DNA of 10,769 nt, taken from contig DIZC01000125.1 in NCBI GenBank assembly GCA_002429315.1, positions 14,303 through 25,071 on the forward strand, read 5' to 3'. Position 1 is the stretch's first letter, and the number at the start of each line of letters is the position of its first letter. Of this stretch, positions 1 to 7,397 are shown piece by piece. Made by a program: the position numbers and the translations under genes. Under the pieces are notes generated by a model, which was not told the origin of the DNA, did not search any database, and saw only the letters and a program-made list of their open reading frames with translations. Origin of the DNA: Alphaproteobacteria bacterium UBA6038 (GTDB lineage: Bacteria; Pseudomonadota; Alphaproteobacteria; Micropepsales; Micropepsaceae).

Positions 1-476
1 CCCATGCCGACGATGCCGAGCCGCTTGCCCCACAACCGGTGACCCAGCATCCAGCATGGCGACCAGCCGCGGAACTGGTCCATCTCCAGCGCCTTGACGC
101 CTTCCACCAGTCGCCGCGGCACCGCCAGGATCAGCGCCATGGTCATGTCGGCGGTGTCTTCGGTGAGCACGCCGGGGGTGTTGGTGACGGTGATGCCGCG
201 GGCGAGTGCCGCCCGCACGTCGATATTGTCGACGCCGTTGCCGAAATTGGCGATGAGCTTCAGGCGCTCGCCGGCGGCGGAAAGGACGTGGGCGTCGATC
301 CGGTCGGTGACGGTGGGCACCAGCACGTCCGCCGTGCGGACGGCCTCCGCCAGCGCCGCTTCGTCCATCGGCTTGTCGTCGAGATTGAGCCGCGCGTCGA
401 ACAGCTCCCGCATCCGCGTCTCGATCGGATCGGGCAGCTTGCGGGTGACGATCACGAGCGGCTTCTTCGCCGGCAT
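1..476 (-). CDS. gyaR: D-2-hydroxyacid dehydrogenase (glyoxylate/hydroxypyruvate reductase type), 3' part cut off
   Basis: The first 158 residues of an NAD(P)H-dependent D-2-hydroxyacid dehydrogenase are visible, ending where the window starts. The family reduces glyoxylate to glycolate and hydroxypyruvate to glycerate in the cytoplasm. The protein begins MPAKKPLVIVTRKLP. It contains the substrate-domain motif NFGNGVDNID (residues 78-87) and NTPGVLTEDTAD (99-110). It then runs through the WMLGHRLWGKRLGIVGM stretch, the beta strand leading into the Rossmann G-x-G-x-x-G loop, where it is truncated. The catalytic Arg, Glu and His lie beyond the window or cannot be checked. The ATG at 476 has a GGAG ribosome site (complement of 483-486) six bases upstream. 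The gene is divergent from the permease pair. Membership in the GyaR/GhrB-like group is a family-level judgement; the exact substrate is inferred. Confidence 0.88.
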   Translation of the reverse strand, partial: MPAKKPLVIVTRKLPDPIETRMRELFDARLNLDDKPMDEAALAEAVRTADVLVPTVTDRIDAHVLSAAGERLKLIANFGNGVDNIDVRAALARGITVTNTPGVLTEDTADMTMALILAVPRRLVEGVKALEMDQFRGWSPCWMLGHRLWGKRLGIVGM

Positions 477-585
477 GTCACGCTCCAGTAAGGGCGGCGC
501 GCCTCGAATTTGCTCTTACCAGATGCCCTGCTAGGCTCCAAAGGCTGCCGGCCATGAGACCGGAATGCTCTGGGAGTGATCGCCG
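477..585. promoter_or_regulatory. Divergent intergenic spacer between the dehydrogenase and permease genes
   Basis: This 109-bp spacer must carry the promoters of both divergent genes unless they are transcribed from further away. On the plus strand, TTGCTC (510-515) and TAGGCT (532-537), 16 bases apart, are the best sigma70-like pair, but the -10 matches the consensus in only three of six positions. GGGAG at 572-576 is a good ribosome site for the permease start at 586. No clear operator repeat was seen. Confidence 0.35.
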
Positions 586-2115
586 GTGACATCCGCCAAC
601 CGCGAGCTGGCCGACGAAACCATTCCGGCTTCGGTGGGCGAGCTCTCGGGCGATCCGGCGGCCACGGCAGCGGCGCAAGGCGCCGGATGGGCGAGCTGGC
701 TCCGCGAGCCGCACGAGCTTTCCGCCACCGGGCACCGGGCCGCGAGCCCCATCGGGCAGATTTCGTGGGCGGTATTCGAGTGGGCACGCAACCCCTATGT
801 GCTGCTGGTCACGATTTATCTGTTCTCGCCCTATTTCACCCGCACGGTGGTGGGCGATCCGGTGCGCGGCCAGGCGCTGTGGGGTCTGATCGCCGCTTGC
901 GGTGGGCTGATGGTCGGGGCGCTGGCGCCGTTCCTCGGCGCGATTGCCGATGCCGGCGGCCGGCGCAAGCCATGGATCGGCTTCTATGTGGTGCTGCTGG
1001 CCGGCGCGTCGCTGCTGATGTGGTTCGCGAAACCTCACTCGACAGGCATGGCGTTGTTTTTCGTCGGCGCGCTGGTGGCGTTCGCCAACACTTCGTTCGA
1101 GTTCTCAGCGGTATTCCACAATTCGCTGCTGCCGACGGTGGCGCAACCGCGAAATGTCGCCGGACTTTCGGGCCTGGCGCTGGCACTCACGAATGCGGCC
1201 GGCGTCCTGCTGATCACCTTTATGCTGGTGGCCTTTTCTCTGCCGGGAAAAGTGGATTGGAGTTTCATTCCGGCGCATCCGCTGTTCGGCATCGACAACA
1301 CGACGTTGCACGAGGACGAGCGGCTTGCAGGTCCGGCCTCCGCAATATGGCTTCTCCTGTTCAGCCTTCCGCTGTTTCTGTTCACGCCGGACCGGCCGAA
1401 GGGCAAGGTGCGTCTCCTGGCGGCGGCGATTGCGGGCGTGAAAAGCGTCGTCCGCACGGTTAGGAGTCTAAAGCATTATCGCAACGTCGGCGCTTACCTG
1501 CTCGCCCGATTGTTTTTCAATGACGGCATGACAGCGGTGCTCACCTTCGGCGGCATCTATGCCTCCAGCGTCTTCAACTGGGGGCCGATCCAGTTGCTGA
1601 TCTACGGCATCGAACTCAGCATCTTCGCGGTGATCGGCGGATTCTTCGGCGGCTGGCTCGACAACCGCTTAGGTTCCAAGCGCGCCATCTTCATCAGCAT
1701 TGGCGGCACGACGATTGCGGGGCTGGTGGCGCTGACCATGGCGCCAGATCGCATTCTGTGGTTCATCCCGTGGGACGTGCACGCGTCGAAGGTGTGGTCG
1801 CTGCCGTTCTTCAACACCTGGCCCGAGATCATCTTCCTGATGATCGTGAATTTCACGGCGGTGCTGATTACGGCGGGCTATGCCAACAGCCGCACCATGC
1901 TGGCGCGCATCGCGCCGGTCGAGAAGATGACCGAGTTCTTCGGGCTTTACTCGCTGTCTGGAACTTCCACGACATTTCTGGCGACCGGCTTCGTCGGATG
2001 GCTCACCGCCGTGTCGCACAGCCAGCGCATCGGCCTTCTTGGCGAGACGCTGTTTCTCTCCATCGGACTGGTGCTGATGTTTTTCGTGCGGGAAGAGCGC
2101 GCCACCTCCGTATGA
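586..2115 (+). CDS. MFS permease, UMF1/Atg22-like family, first of a tandem pair
   Basis: A 509-residue polytopic inner-membrane protein with about 12 predicted hydrophobic segments, starting with a hydrophilic leader of about 55 residues. It carries an MFS motif-A loop between the second and third segments (GAIADAGGRRKP, 118-129) and its second-half counterpart (GGWLDNRLGSKRA, 355-367). It also has two stretches I associate with the UMF1/Atg22 group: FFNDG (310-314), and YANSRTMLARIAP (432-444) followed by EFFGLYSLSG (450-459). The start chosen is GTG 586, because GGGAG at 572-576 sits nine bases upstream and no better in-frame start is nearby. The gene overlaps the next permease by four bases (ATGA). 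Yeast Atg22 exports amino acids from the vacuole, but the bacterial relatives are largely uncharacterised, so no substrate is assigned. The MFS call is secure; the subfamily is likely. Confidence 0.87.
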   Translation: MTSANRELADETIPASVGELSGDPAATAAAQGAGWASWLREPHELSATGHRAASPIGQISWAVFEWARNPYVLLVTIYLFSPYFTRTVVGDPVRGQALWGLIAACGGLMVGALAPFLGAIADAGGRRKPWIGFYVVLLAGASLLMWFAKPHSTGMALFFVGALVAFANTSFEFSAVFHNSLLPTVAQPRNVAGLSGLALALTNAAGVLLITFMLVAFSLPGKVDWSFIPAHPLFGIDNTTLHEDERLAGPASAIWLLLFSLPLFLFTPDRPKGKVRLLAAAIAGVKSVVRTVRSLKHYRNVGAYLLARLFFNDGMTAVLTFGGIYASSVFNWGPIQLLIYGIELSIFAVIGGFFGGWLDNRLGSKRAIFISIGGTTIAGLVALTMAPDRILWFIPWDVHASKVWSLPFFNTWPEIIFLMIVNFTAVLITAGYANSRTMLARIAPVEKMTEFFGLYSLSGTSTTFLATGFVGWLTAVSHSQRIGLLGETLFLSIGLVLMFFVREERATSV

Positions 2116-3596
2116 GCGCACGAAGGGTCGGCTCCGATGCGCCGGGCACGCCCGAACTGATTGCGCTTCCGGCGGAAGCTGCGATTGCCGATGCCGCCGG
2201 CGTGGCGCAACTGGCGCATGCCGGTCTGCACGTTTCGGCCGAAGGCGGGCGGGCTGCGAGCCGGCTCGGACAATGGGCGTGGGCACTGTACGAAGGCGCG
2301 CGCGACCCGAACGTGATCTTCCAGATCTACATCATCTCGCCCTTCTTCGCGACGGTGATGATGCGCGATCCGGTGCGCGGCCAGGCGCTGTGGGGCGATC
2401 TCACCGCCTATGCCGGCTACGCGAACGCGCTCCTCTCGCCTTTCTTCGGCGCCATTGCCGACAAGGGCGGCCCACGCAAGCCATGGCTCGCGCTGTTCAC
2501 CGCGCTCATGGTGATCAGCTTCGCCGGCACGTGGTTCGGCGTGCCGGATTCCACCGCGATGCAGATCTTTCTGGTGAGCGCGATGATCGCCGCCAACAAT
2601 GTGGTGTTCGAATTCTCGAACGCGTTCCACGGCGCGATGCTGCCGGCTGTTGCGACGCATTCGCGCATGGGCAGTCTGTCGGGTCTCGCGTTTGCGCTGG
2701 GCAGCGGCTGCGGATTTGTCCTTCTCGTCTTCTTCTTGACGGCGTTCCTGTTGCCGACACATCCGTTGTTCGGCCTTAGTCAGGCGGCGCACGAGCCGGA
2801 GCGCCTGGCGGGGCCAATTTCGGCGGTGTGGATGCTGGTCGCCGCGCTGCCGTTGTTTCTGTTCACGCCCGACCGCCCGCGCACCGGCCTGCCGCTCACC
2901 CGCGCCATTCGTGACGGCATCCGCGCCGTGCTCAAGACGGTCCGCAGTCTCAAGCACTATCGCAACGTGGCTCACTACATCGGCGCGCGTTCGCTGTTCA
3001 ACGACGGCATGACCGGGGTGCTGACCTTCACCGGCATCTATGCCGCCGGCACATTCCATTTGGGCGCGTTCGCAATGACCGTCTATGGGATCGTCCTGAT
3101 CTTCTTTGCGACACTGGGCGGGTTTCTCGGCGGCTGGCTCGACACCAGGCTCGGCTCCAAGCGCGCGCTCCTGATCAGCATCGGCGGAACGGCGCTGACC
3201 TTCAGCCTGAGTCTCACCATGGGACCGGACCGCATCCTCTGGTTCATCCCTTACGATGTGCATGCACCTCCCGCGCTGCCGTTCGCGCTGTTCGCCACTT
3301 GGCCGCAGTTGATCTTTCTGGCGCTCTCCTGTGGCAATGCGCTGTTCATCGTGGCGGGCTACGCGAACACCCGCACCATGATGGCCCGCATCGCGCCGTT
3401 CGAGAAAATGACCGAGTTCTTCGGCCTGATGTCGCTGTCCGGAACGGCGACCACATTCTTTGCGCCGGTGAGCGTCGCGCTGCTGACCTCGTGGACGCAT
3501 TCGCAGCGCGGCGGAATGGTGGCGGTCGCCGCGCTGCTCGTTCTCGGCTGGCTGTGGATGTTCTGGGTGAAAGAAGAACGCGCGATAGCGGTGTAA
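2112..3596 (+). CDS. MFS permease, UMF1/Atg22-like family, second of a tandem pair
   Basis: A 494-residue paralogue of the permease just upstream. The start is set at ATG 2112, which overlaps the upstream TGA stop as ATGA. This places a 50-residue hydrophilic leader before the first membrane segment, as in the paralogue. No good ribosome site is seen, so translation is probably coupled. The same landmarks recur: GAIADKGGPRKPW (113-125), LFNDGM (295-300), GGWLDTRLGSKRA (340-352), YANTRTMMARIAP (417-429) and EFFGLMSLSG (435-444). The central cytoplasmic loop KTVRSLKHYRNV is identical in both proteins, and about two thirds of residues match around it. The loop after the sixth segment is shorter by about ten residues. 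The pair may form a two-component permease or two separate transporters. Substrate unknown. Confidence 0.87.
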   Translation: MSARRVGSDAPGTPELIALPAEAAIADAAGVAQLAHAGLHVSAEGGRAASRLGQWAWALYEGARDPNVIFQIYIISPFFATVMMRDPVRGQALWGDLTAYAGYANALLSPFFGAIADKGGPRKPWLALFTALMVISFAGTWFGVPDSTAMQIFLVSAMIAANNVVFEFSNAFHGAMLPAVATHSRMGSLSGLAFALGSGCGFVLLVFFLTAFLLPTHPLFGLSQAAHEPERLAGPISAVWMLVAALPLFLFTPDRPRTGLPLTRAIRDGIRAVLKTVRSLKHYRNVAHYIGARSLFNDGMTGVLTFTGIYAAGTFHLGAFAMTVYGIVLIFFATLGGFLGGWLDTRLGSKRALLISIGGTALTFSLSLTMGPDRILWFIPYDVHAPPALPFALFATWPQLIFLALSCGNALFIVAGYANTRTMMARIAPFEKMTEFFGLMSLSGTATTFFAPVSVALLTSWTHSQRGGMVAVAALLVLGWLWMFWVKEERAIAV

Positions 3597-3612
3597 GCCA
3601 AACGAGCGTTCG

Positions 3613-3733
3613 GGATAGCTATCCTTCCCCGTTTACGGGGGAGGTGCCGAAGAAGTGAGGCGAAGGGGGGACGTCCCCCCACCGTCTCCGCGCTAGCGCG
3701 CCGATCCACCTCCCCCGTAAGCGGGGGAGGATA
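3613..3733. repeat. Compound palindromic repeat, possible bidirectional terminator
   Basis: Nested inverted repeats fill the gap between the convergent permease and purH genes. The outer arms 3620-3645 and 3708-3733 pair over all 26 positions in a plus-strand RNA, with two G-U wobbles (3626/3727 and 3632/3721). Each arm is itself a hairpin built on CCCCGTTTACGGGG or CCCCCGTAAGCGGGGG. Between the arms lie two perfect palindromes, GGGGGGACGTCCCCCC (3665-3680) and CGCGCTAGCGCG (3689-3700). A further palindrome, GGATAGCTATCC (3613-3624), overlaps the left edge. The design resembles the dispersed palindromic elements found between genes in many Hyphomicrobiales. Copy number cannot be seen here. 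No T-tract follows, so termination would be by structure or Rho; that role is inferred from position. Confidence 0.85.
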
Positions 3734-3738
3734 TTAGG

Positions 3739-5334
3739 TCAGTGCCGGAAGTGGCGGATGCCGGTGAAGGCCATGGCGAGCCCCGCATCGTCGGCCGCCT
3801 TGATGATTTCCTCGTCGCGAATGGAACCGCCGGGCTGGATGACGGCGGTGGCGCCTGCTTCGGCCACGGCGAGCAGTCCGTCGGGGAAGGGGAAGAACGC
3901 GTCTGACGCCGCCGCCGAGCCGATGGTGAGCGGCTGGGGCCAGCCGGCGGCCTGCGCGGCTTCCTTGGCTTTCATCGCGGCGATTCGGGCCGAATCCACC
4001 CGGCTCATCTGGCCCGCGCCGATGCCGGCCGTCTGTCCGCCTTTGGCGTAGACGATGGTGTTCGACTTCACGTGCTTGCACACGGTGAAGGCAAACAGCA
4101 TGTCGGCCAGTTCGGTTTCGCTCGGCTGCCGCTTGGTGACGATCTTCAGCTCGGTTCGCGAGATGTGGCCATTGTCCCGGCTCTGCACGAGGAAGCCACC
4201 AGACACCGATTTGAAGGTGAGGCCGGACGCCGCCGGATCGGGCAGGCCGCCCGCCACCAGCAGCCGCAGATTGACGCGGCGCGAGAGAATACGACGCGCA
4301 TTTTCATCCGCATCCGGCGCGATGATCACTTCCGTGAACAGCTTGGCGATTTCCTCGGCCGCTTCGCCGTCCAGCGCGCGGTTGAAGGCGAGAATGCCGC
4401 CATAGGCGGAGACCGGATCGCAGGCCAGCGCCTTGCGGTAGGCGTCGGCAAGTGATGCACCGAGCGCCACGCCGCAGGGATTGGCATGCTTGATGATGGC
4501 GCAGGCCGGGATTGCGGGATCGAACTCCGCCACCAGTTCGTAGGCGGCATCGGTGTCGTTGATGTTGTTGTAGGAGAGTTCCTTGCCTTGCAGTTGCTGC
4601 GCCGTGGCGACGCCGTGGCGCTTCTCGCCTGTCCCGTAGAAGGCGGCTTGCTGGTGCGGATTCTCGCCGTAGCGCAGCTTCTGCTTCAGCCGCCCGGCAA
4701 AGCTCCGGTATCGCGGTGGCTCCGTCTCGCCGTCCTTCGTTAGCTCGCCCGCGAACCAGTTCGAGACCGCCGCATCGTAGGCGGCGGTGCGCGCATAAGC
4801 CGCCTGCGCGAGCCTGCGCCGCAGCGCCGGCGTGGTCGCGCCGCCATGAGCCTCCAGCTCCGCAAGCACCGTAGCGTAATCCTCCGGATCGACCACCACC
4901 GTCACGTATTCGTGGTTCTTGGCCGCGGCGCGGATCATCGCCGGCCCACCGATGTCGATGTTCTCGATGGTCTCTTCAAAGCCCGCGCCTTTGGCCACGG
5001 TGGCTTCGAACGGATAAAGGTTCGAGACCAGCAGATCGATGCCTTCGATGCCGTGCTCGCGCAGGGCGGCGGCGTGCGCGGCGTTGTCGCGCATGCCGAG
5101 CAGCCCGCCATGGATTTTCGGGTGCAGCGTCTTCACCCGCCCGTCCAGCATCTCCGGGAATTGGGTGACGTCCGATACGTCGGTCACCGCAAGCCCAGCG
5201 TCCCGCAGCGCCTTGGCGGTGCCGCCGGTGGAGATCAGCACCACGTCGCGCGCGGCCAGCGCGCGGGCGAAATCCACCAGCCCCGTCTTGTGGAAAACGG
5301 AAAGCAGGGCTCGGCGGATCGGGCGCAAGGTCAT
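3739..5334 (-). CDS. purH: Bifunctional AICAR formyltransferase / IMP cyclohydrolase
   Basis: PurH catalyses the last two steps of de novo purine synthesis: formylation of AICAR from 10-formyltetrahydrofolate to FAICAR, then ring closure to IMP. It acts in the cytoplasm. The protein is 531 residues, the usual length. The N-terminal cyclohydrolase domain (about 1-200) shows STGGTA (35-40), RVKTLHPKIHGG (66-77) and IGGPAMIRAAAKN (128-140). The C-terminal transformylase domain has IIKHANPCG with the catalytic Lys282-His283, SNTIVYAKGG (424-433), SDAFFPFPDG (477-486) and the typical ending GIRHFRH. The reading frame stays open up to 5514, but MTLRPIRRALLSVF is the conserved start, so ATG 5334 is chosen; its ribosome site is weak. 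The stop lies five bases from the palindromic repeat. The DUF2905 gene lies 32 bases upstream on the same strand. Confidence 0.98.
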   Translation of the reverse strand: MTLRPIRRALLSVFHKTGLVDFARALAARDVVLISTGGTAKALRDAGLAVTDVSDVTQFPEMLDGRVKTLHPKIHGGLLGMRDNAAHAAALREHGIEGIDLLVSNLYPFEATVAKGAGFEETIENIDIGGPAMIRAAAKNHEYVTVVVDPEDYATVLAELEAHGGATTPALRRRLAQAAYARTAAYDAAVSNWFAGELTKDGETEPPRYRSFAGRLKQKLRYGENPHQQAAFYGTGEKRHGVATAQQLQGKELSYNNINDTDAAYELVAEFDPAIPACAIIKHANPCGVALGASLADAYRKALACDPVSAYGGILAFNRALDGEAAEEIAKLFTEVIIAPDADENARRILSRRVNLRLLVAGGLPDPAASGLTFKSVSGGFLVQSRDNGHISRTELKIVTKRQPSETELADMLFAFTVCKHVKSNTIVYAKGGQTAGIGAGQMSRVDSARIAAMKAKEAAQAAGWPQPLTIGSAAASDAFFPFPDGLLAVAEAGATAVIQPGGSIRDEEIIKAADDAGLAMAFTGIRHFRH

Positions 5335-5366
5335 GGGAATCGGACGGTTAGGATGCGGACCCGCTC

Positions 5367-5573
5367 TTACTTCCGGAACAGCCAAAAGAGAAGGGTCAGC
5401 ACGACGCTGATCGCAAGGCAGGTGATGACCGGGAAGTAGAACGAGAAATTCTGTCTTTGGATGGCGATATCGCCCGCCAGGCGCCCGAGCCCCACGCGGG
5501 AAAGCCACGGCCACAACACGCCGGCCGCGGCAAGAATCACCCTGCCGACGATCAGGAGCTTTCGAACGTCCAT
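5367..5573 (-). CDS. DUF2905 small membrane protein
   Basis: A 68-residue protein that matches the DUF2905 pattern throughout. A hydrophobic first segment (LLIVGRVILAAAGVLWPW, 6-23) leads into LSRVGLGRLAGDIAIQRQN, the most conserved part of the family. A second hydrophobic segment (about 45-66) ends in WLFRK. It should span the inner membrane twice with a short polar loop. The function of DUF2905 is not known. The ATG at 5573 gives the usual family length. The gene lies 32 bases upstream of purH on the same strand, so the two are probably co-transcribed, but nothing links it to purine synthesis beyond position. Confidence 0.9.
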   Translation of the reverse strand: MDVRKLLIVGRVILAAAGVLWPWLSRVGLGRLAGDIAIQRQNFSFYFPVITCLAISVVLTLLFWLFRK

Positions 5574-5636
5574 TGCCTTAACCGGCGCGCCGTGTGCATC
5601 TATAGACCCAACGCGAATCCCCAAAGGGTGGTGGCG
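5574..5636. promoter_or_regulatory. Divergent promoter region between DUF2905-purH and the YkgJ-type gene
   Basis: The 63-bp spacer has TTAACC (5578-5583) and TATAGA (5601-5606), 17 bases apart, a fair plus-strand sigma70-like promoter for the YkgJ-type gene. The -10 lies in the palindrome TCTATAGA (5599-5606), so a -10-like TATAGA also faces the minus strand, but no convincing -35 accompanies it. The palindrome CGGCGCGCCG (5583-5592) sits inside the spacer and could be an operator or chance in GC-rich DNA. Confidence 0.45.
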
Positions 5637-6020
5637 GTGAGTACTCCCAACGTGCGCAAGAGCTACAATTGCGCCAAGTGCCCGGGCTATTGCTGCTCCT
5701 ATCCGATCATCCCGCTGAACAAGCGCGACATCGAGCGCTTGGCGCGCTACTTCGGCATCGGCGTGCGGGAGGCGAAGAAGAAGTACACCGTGCCGCGCGA
5801 GGACGAGCCGATGACCATGCGGCGCAAGGCCGACGTGCATTTCGGCCGCGTCTGTCAGTTCTTCGACACCGAGAAGCGCAACTGCACGATCTACGAAGCC
5901 CGGCCGCTGGCGTGCCGCGGCTATCCGGAAGTGGCCCATTGCGGCTATTACGAATTCCTGAAATTCGAGCGCCGTCTCCAGGAGGACAAGGCCCTGGTCG
6001 CCACCACCAATGGCACCTGA
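5637..6020 (+). CDS. YkgJ-family cysteine-cluster protein (CxxCxxCC-type)
   Basis: A 127-residue protein of the YkgJ / zinc- or iron-chelating cysteine-cluster family. It has eight cysteines: Cys12, 15, 19 and 20 in CAKCPGYCC, then Cys73 (GRVCQFF), Cys83 (NCTIYEARP), Cys93 (LACRGYP) and Cys102 (HCGYY). The spacing VCQFF-CTIYEARPLACRGYP is typical. These residues are thought to bind metal, but the cellular role of most members is unknown. GTG codons at 5628, 5631 and 5637 are all in frame. GTG 5637 is preferred because AAAGGG (5623-5628) then sits eight bases upstream, and MSTPNVRKSYNCAKC is a sensible N-terminus. It is divergent from DUF2905-purH and followed by tRNA-Leu on the same strand. 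Confidence 0.87.
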   Translation: MSTPNVRKSYNCAKCPGYCCSYPIIPLNKRDIERLARYFGIGVREAKKKYTVPREDEPMTMRRKADVHFGRVCQFFDTEKRNCTIYEARPLACRGYPEVAHCGYYEFLKFERRLQEDKALVATTNGT

Positions 6021-6035
6021 AGCGCGCCGCGTTTG

Positions 6036-6063
6036 TTGACCGGGCTTGGGGCGGCGCTATGAT
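6036..6063 (+). promoter_or_regulatory. Sigma70-like promoter of tRNA-Leu
   Basis: TTGACC (6036-6041) and TATGAT (6058-6063) each match the sigma70 consensus in five of six positions, with a 16-base spacer. The likely transcription start near 6070 would give a leader of about 25 bases before the tRNA at 6096. This is the best promoter match in the window and suits a strongly expressed stable RNA. Confidence 0.75.
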
Positions 6064-6095
6064 CGCGGCCCCATTCCTTCAATGATCCGACGCGT

Positions 6096-6181
6096 GCCCC
6101 TGTGGCGGAATGGTAGACGCGGCAGACTCAAAATCTGTTGCCTTCACGGGCGTGCTGGTTCGAGTCCGGCCAGGGGCACCA
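6096..6181 (+). tRNA. tRNA-Leu (anticodon CAA)
   Basis: The seven-base acceptor stem GCCCCTG (6096-6102) pairs with CAGGGGC (6171-6177). It is followed by discriminator A and an encoded CCA (6179-6181). The anticodon stem GCAGA/TCTGT encloses the loop CTCAAAA, giving anticodon CAA at 6129-6131, which reads the leucine codon TTG. A long variable arm (about TGCCTTCACGGGCGT) and the T-arm GGTTCGAGTCC confirm a class II leucine tRNA. The low-GC insert begins directly after the CCA end, the usual place for integration at a tRNA gene. Confidence 0.97.
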
Positions 6182-6200
6182 ACGCGCCGGACGATCACAC

Positions 6201-7397
6201 ATGAGCGCACCGTCAATTGCAGACGCTTTGCAGCAGTTCGAGGCTGTAGAGGCTAATCTCGGAAAGCTTGAACGACTCTGGGACCAAATTTACGCGGAAA
6301 TTCCCTCCGGGATAAGGTTCGGCGCGAATCCAAAATATGAGGACCTTTGCCGTTCGGCTGAAGAAATTCTCCGACACCTTCCTCCTATCGATGGATGGAA
6401 GCCGACGCTGGCATTTGAAGACCTCGACGTGATTGCCCAAAATCGTTTTGACATCATGGAGTTTGCTGATGACCCTATGGCGAAGGTCAGCTTTGAGAGG
6501 GTATTGGAGGAGCCTGGGCGCGAGCTGCGTCAATATCGCTTCTTATTTAACAAGACTCGGCGGGTGCTTATAAATGATGCGTTAAATGCCCTGATCGATT
6601 TGGTCGACGCCGACGTAAGGCAACTCCATCGGATGCTCGAACATCACGACGCAAACGCCGATGTGTCAGGCCCAGAGTGGAGCGTTCTAAGGGATCACAT
6701 ACAACAAATAGATACCCTGCTGGGAAGTAGTGTACCGAGGGCAGAGCGGTGGAGCGATCTCAGGCGGCACCTACGCTTTGCTAAGTTGCACGACTTTTAC
6801 GACATTGAAGAGGTAGACTGGCCCCATGTTAAGGCCGTGCTTCGCAAAGGTATGTTTGGCGAGGACGATCCGATCCCGGTTCAAGTGGCTGATCTGGCCA
6901 GTCTGGTTTCAGCCAAGCCAACAGGACCAATTCCGACGAAACTAAACTGGTCAAAGCTGAGCGACGAGGATTTCGAACGGTTGATCTTCGCCCTCATTTC
7001 GAGTGAGCATGGCTATGAGAACCCAGAGTGGCTCATGCAAACGCGAGCTGCGGATAGGGGGCGTGACCTTTCGGTCACTCGGTTAACGAAGGATAGTCTG
7101 GCCGGGAGTTTGCGAAGCCGCGTCATCATCCAGTGCAAGCACTGGCTGCAAAAGAGTGTATCCGTGGCTGAAGTGGCGACTTTGAAGGAACAGATGCAGC
7201 TATGGGGCGAGCCCCGCGTGGATGTATTGATCATAGCCACAAGTGGCCGTTTTTCCCAAGATGCAGTGGACGCGATCGAGCGTCACAACAAAGCGGACCA
7301 CGCTCTGCGTATCGAGATGTGGCCTGAGAGTCATCTTGAAATGCTTCTTGCGGCGAGGCCTCATCTCATTGCCGAATTTCGCCTGCGGGAAACCTAG
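6201..7397 (+). CDS. Protein with C-terminal Mrr-like restriction endonuclease domain
   Basis: A 398-residue protein. The C-terminal part (about 250-395) is an Mrr-type PD-(D/E)XK nuclease domain. It shows the helix LSDEDFERLIFALIS (253-267), GRDLSV with Asp289 as the acidic metal ligand, VIIQCKHW giving the Q-x-K variant (Gln311, Lys313), and DVLIIATSGRF (341-351). It closes with IEMWPESHLEMLLAARP. Mrr-like enzymes cut DNA, often methylated DNA. The N-terminal 240 residues are mostly helical and polar, and I do not recognise a family; they could be a sensor or target-binding part. ATG 6201 follows the tRNA by 19 bases. The frame is open upstream into the tRNA, so longer starts are rejected. 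The ribosome site is weak. Base composition is clearly lower in GC than the neighbours, suggesting transfer. A defence role is inferred. Confidence 0.82.
   Translation: MSAPSIADALQQFEAVEANLGKLERLWDQIYAEIPSGIRFGANPKYEDLCRSAEEILRHLPPIDGWKPTLAFEDLDVIAQNRFDIMEFADDPMAKVSFERVLEEPGRELRQYRFLFNKTRRVLINDALNALIDLVDADVRQLHRMLEHHDANADVSGPEWSVLRDHIQQIDTLLGSSVPRAERWSDLRRHLRFAKLHDFYDIEEVDWPHVKAVLRKGMFGEDDPIPVQVADLASLVSAKPTGPIPTKLNWSKLSDEDFERLIFALISSEHGYENPEWLMQTRAADRGRDLSVTRLTKDSLAGSLRSRVIIQCKHWLQKSVSVAEVATLKEQMQLWGEPRVDVLIIATSGRFSQDAVDAIERHNKADHALRIEMWPESHLEMLLAARPHLIAEFRLRET

Noticed and set aside
1758..2111. Longer N-terminus for the second permease
   Set aside because: The frame is open upstream but lies inside the first permease gene in another frame. 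ATG 2112 gives the same layout as the paralogue.
1947..3500. Long minus-strand open frame (517 codons) opposite the second permease
   Set aside because: Its translation is rich in Arg, His, Gln and Glu with no recognisable domain, as expected for the antisense of a GC-rich membrane protein gene. The plus strand encodes a clear MFS protein.
4055..4743. Plus-strand open frames opposite purH
   Set aside because: No domain resemblance; they mirror the codon structure of purH on the other strand.
5335..5514. 60-residue N-terminal extension of purH
   Set aside because: It is antisense-frame read-through over the DUF2905 gene and lacks family similarity. Conserved PurH sequence begins at MTLRPIRRALLSVF.
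6138..6200. Upstream start for the Mrr-like protein
   Set aside because: The extra codons fall inside tRNA-Leu, which is far better supported there.
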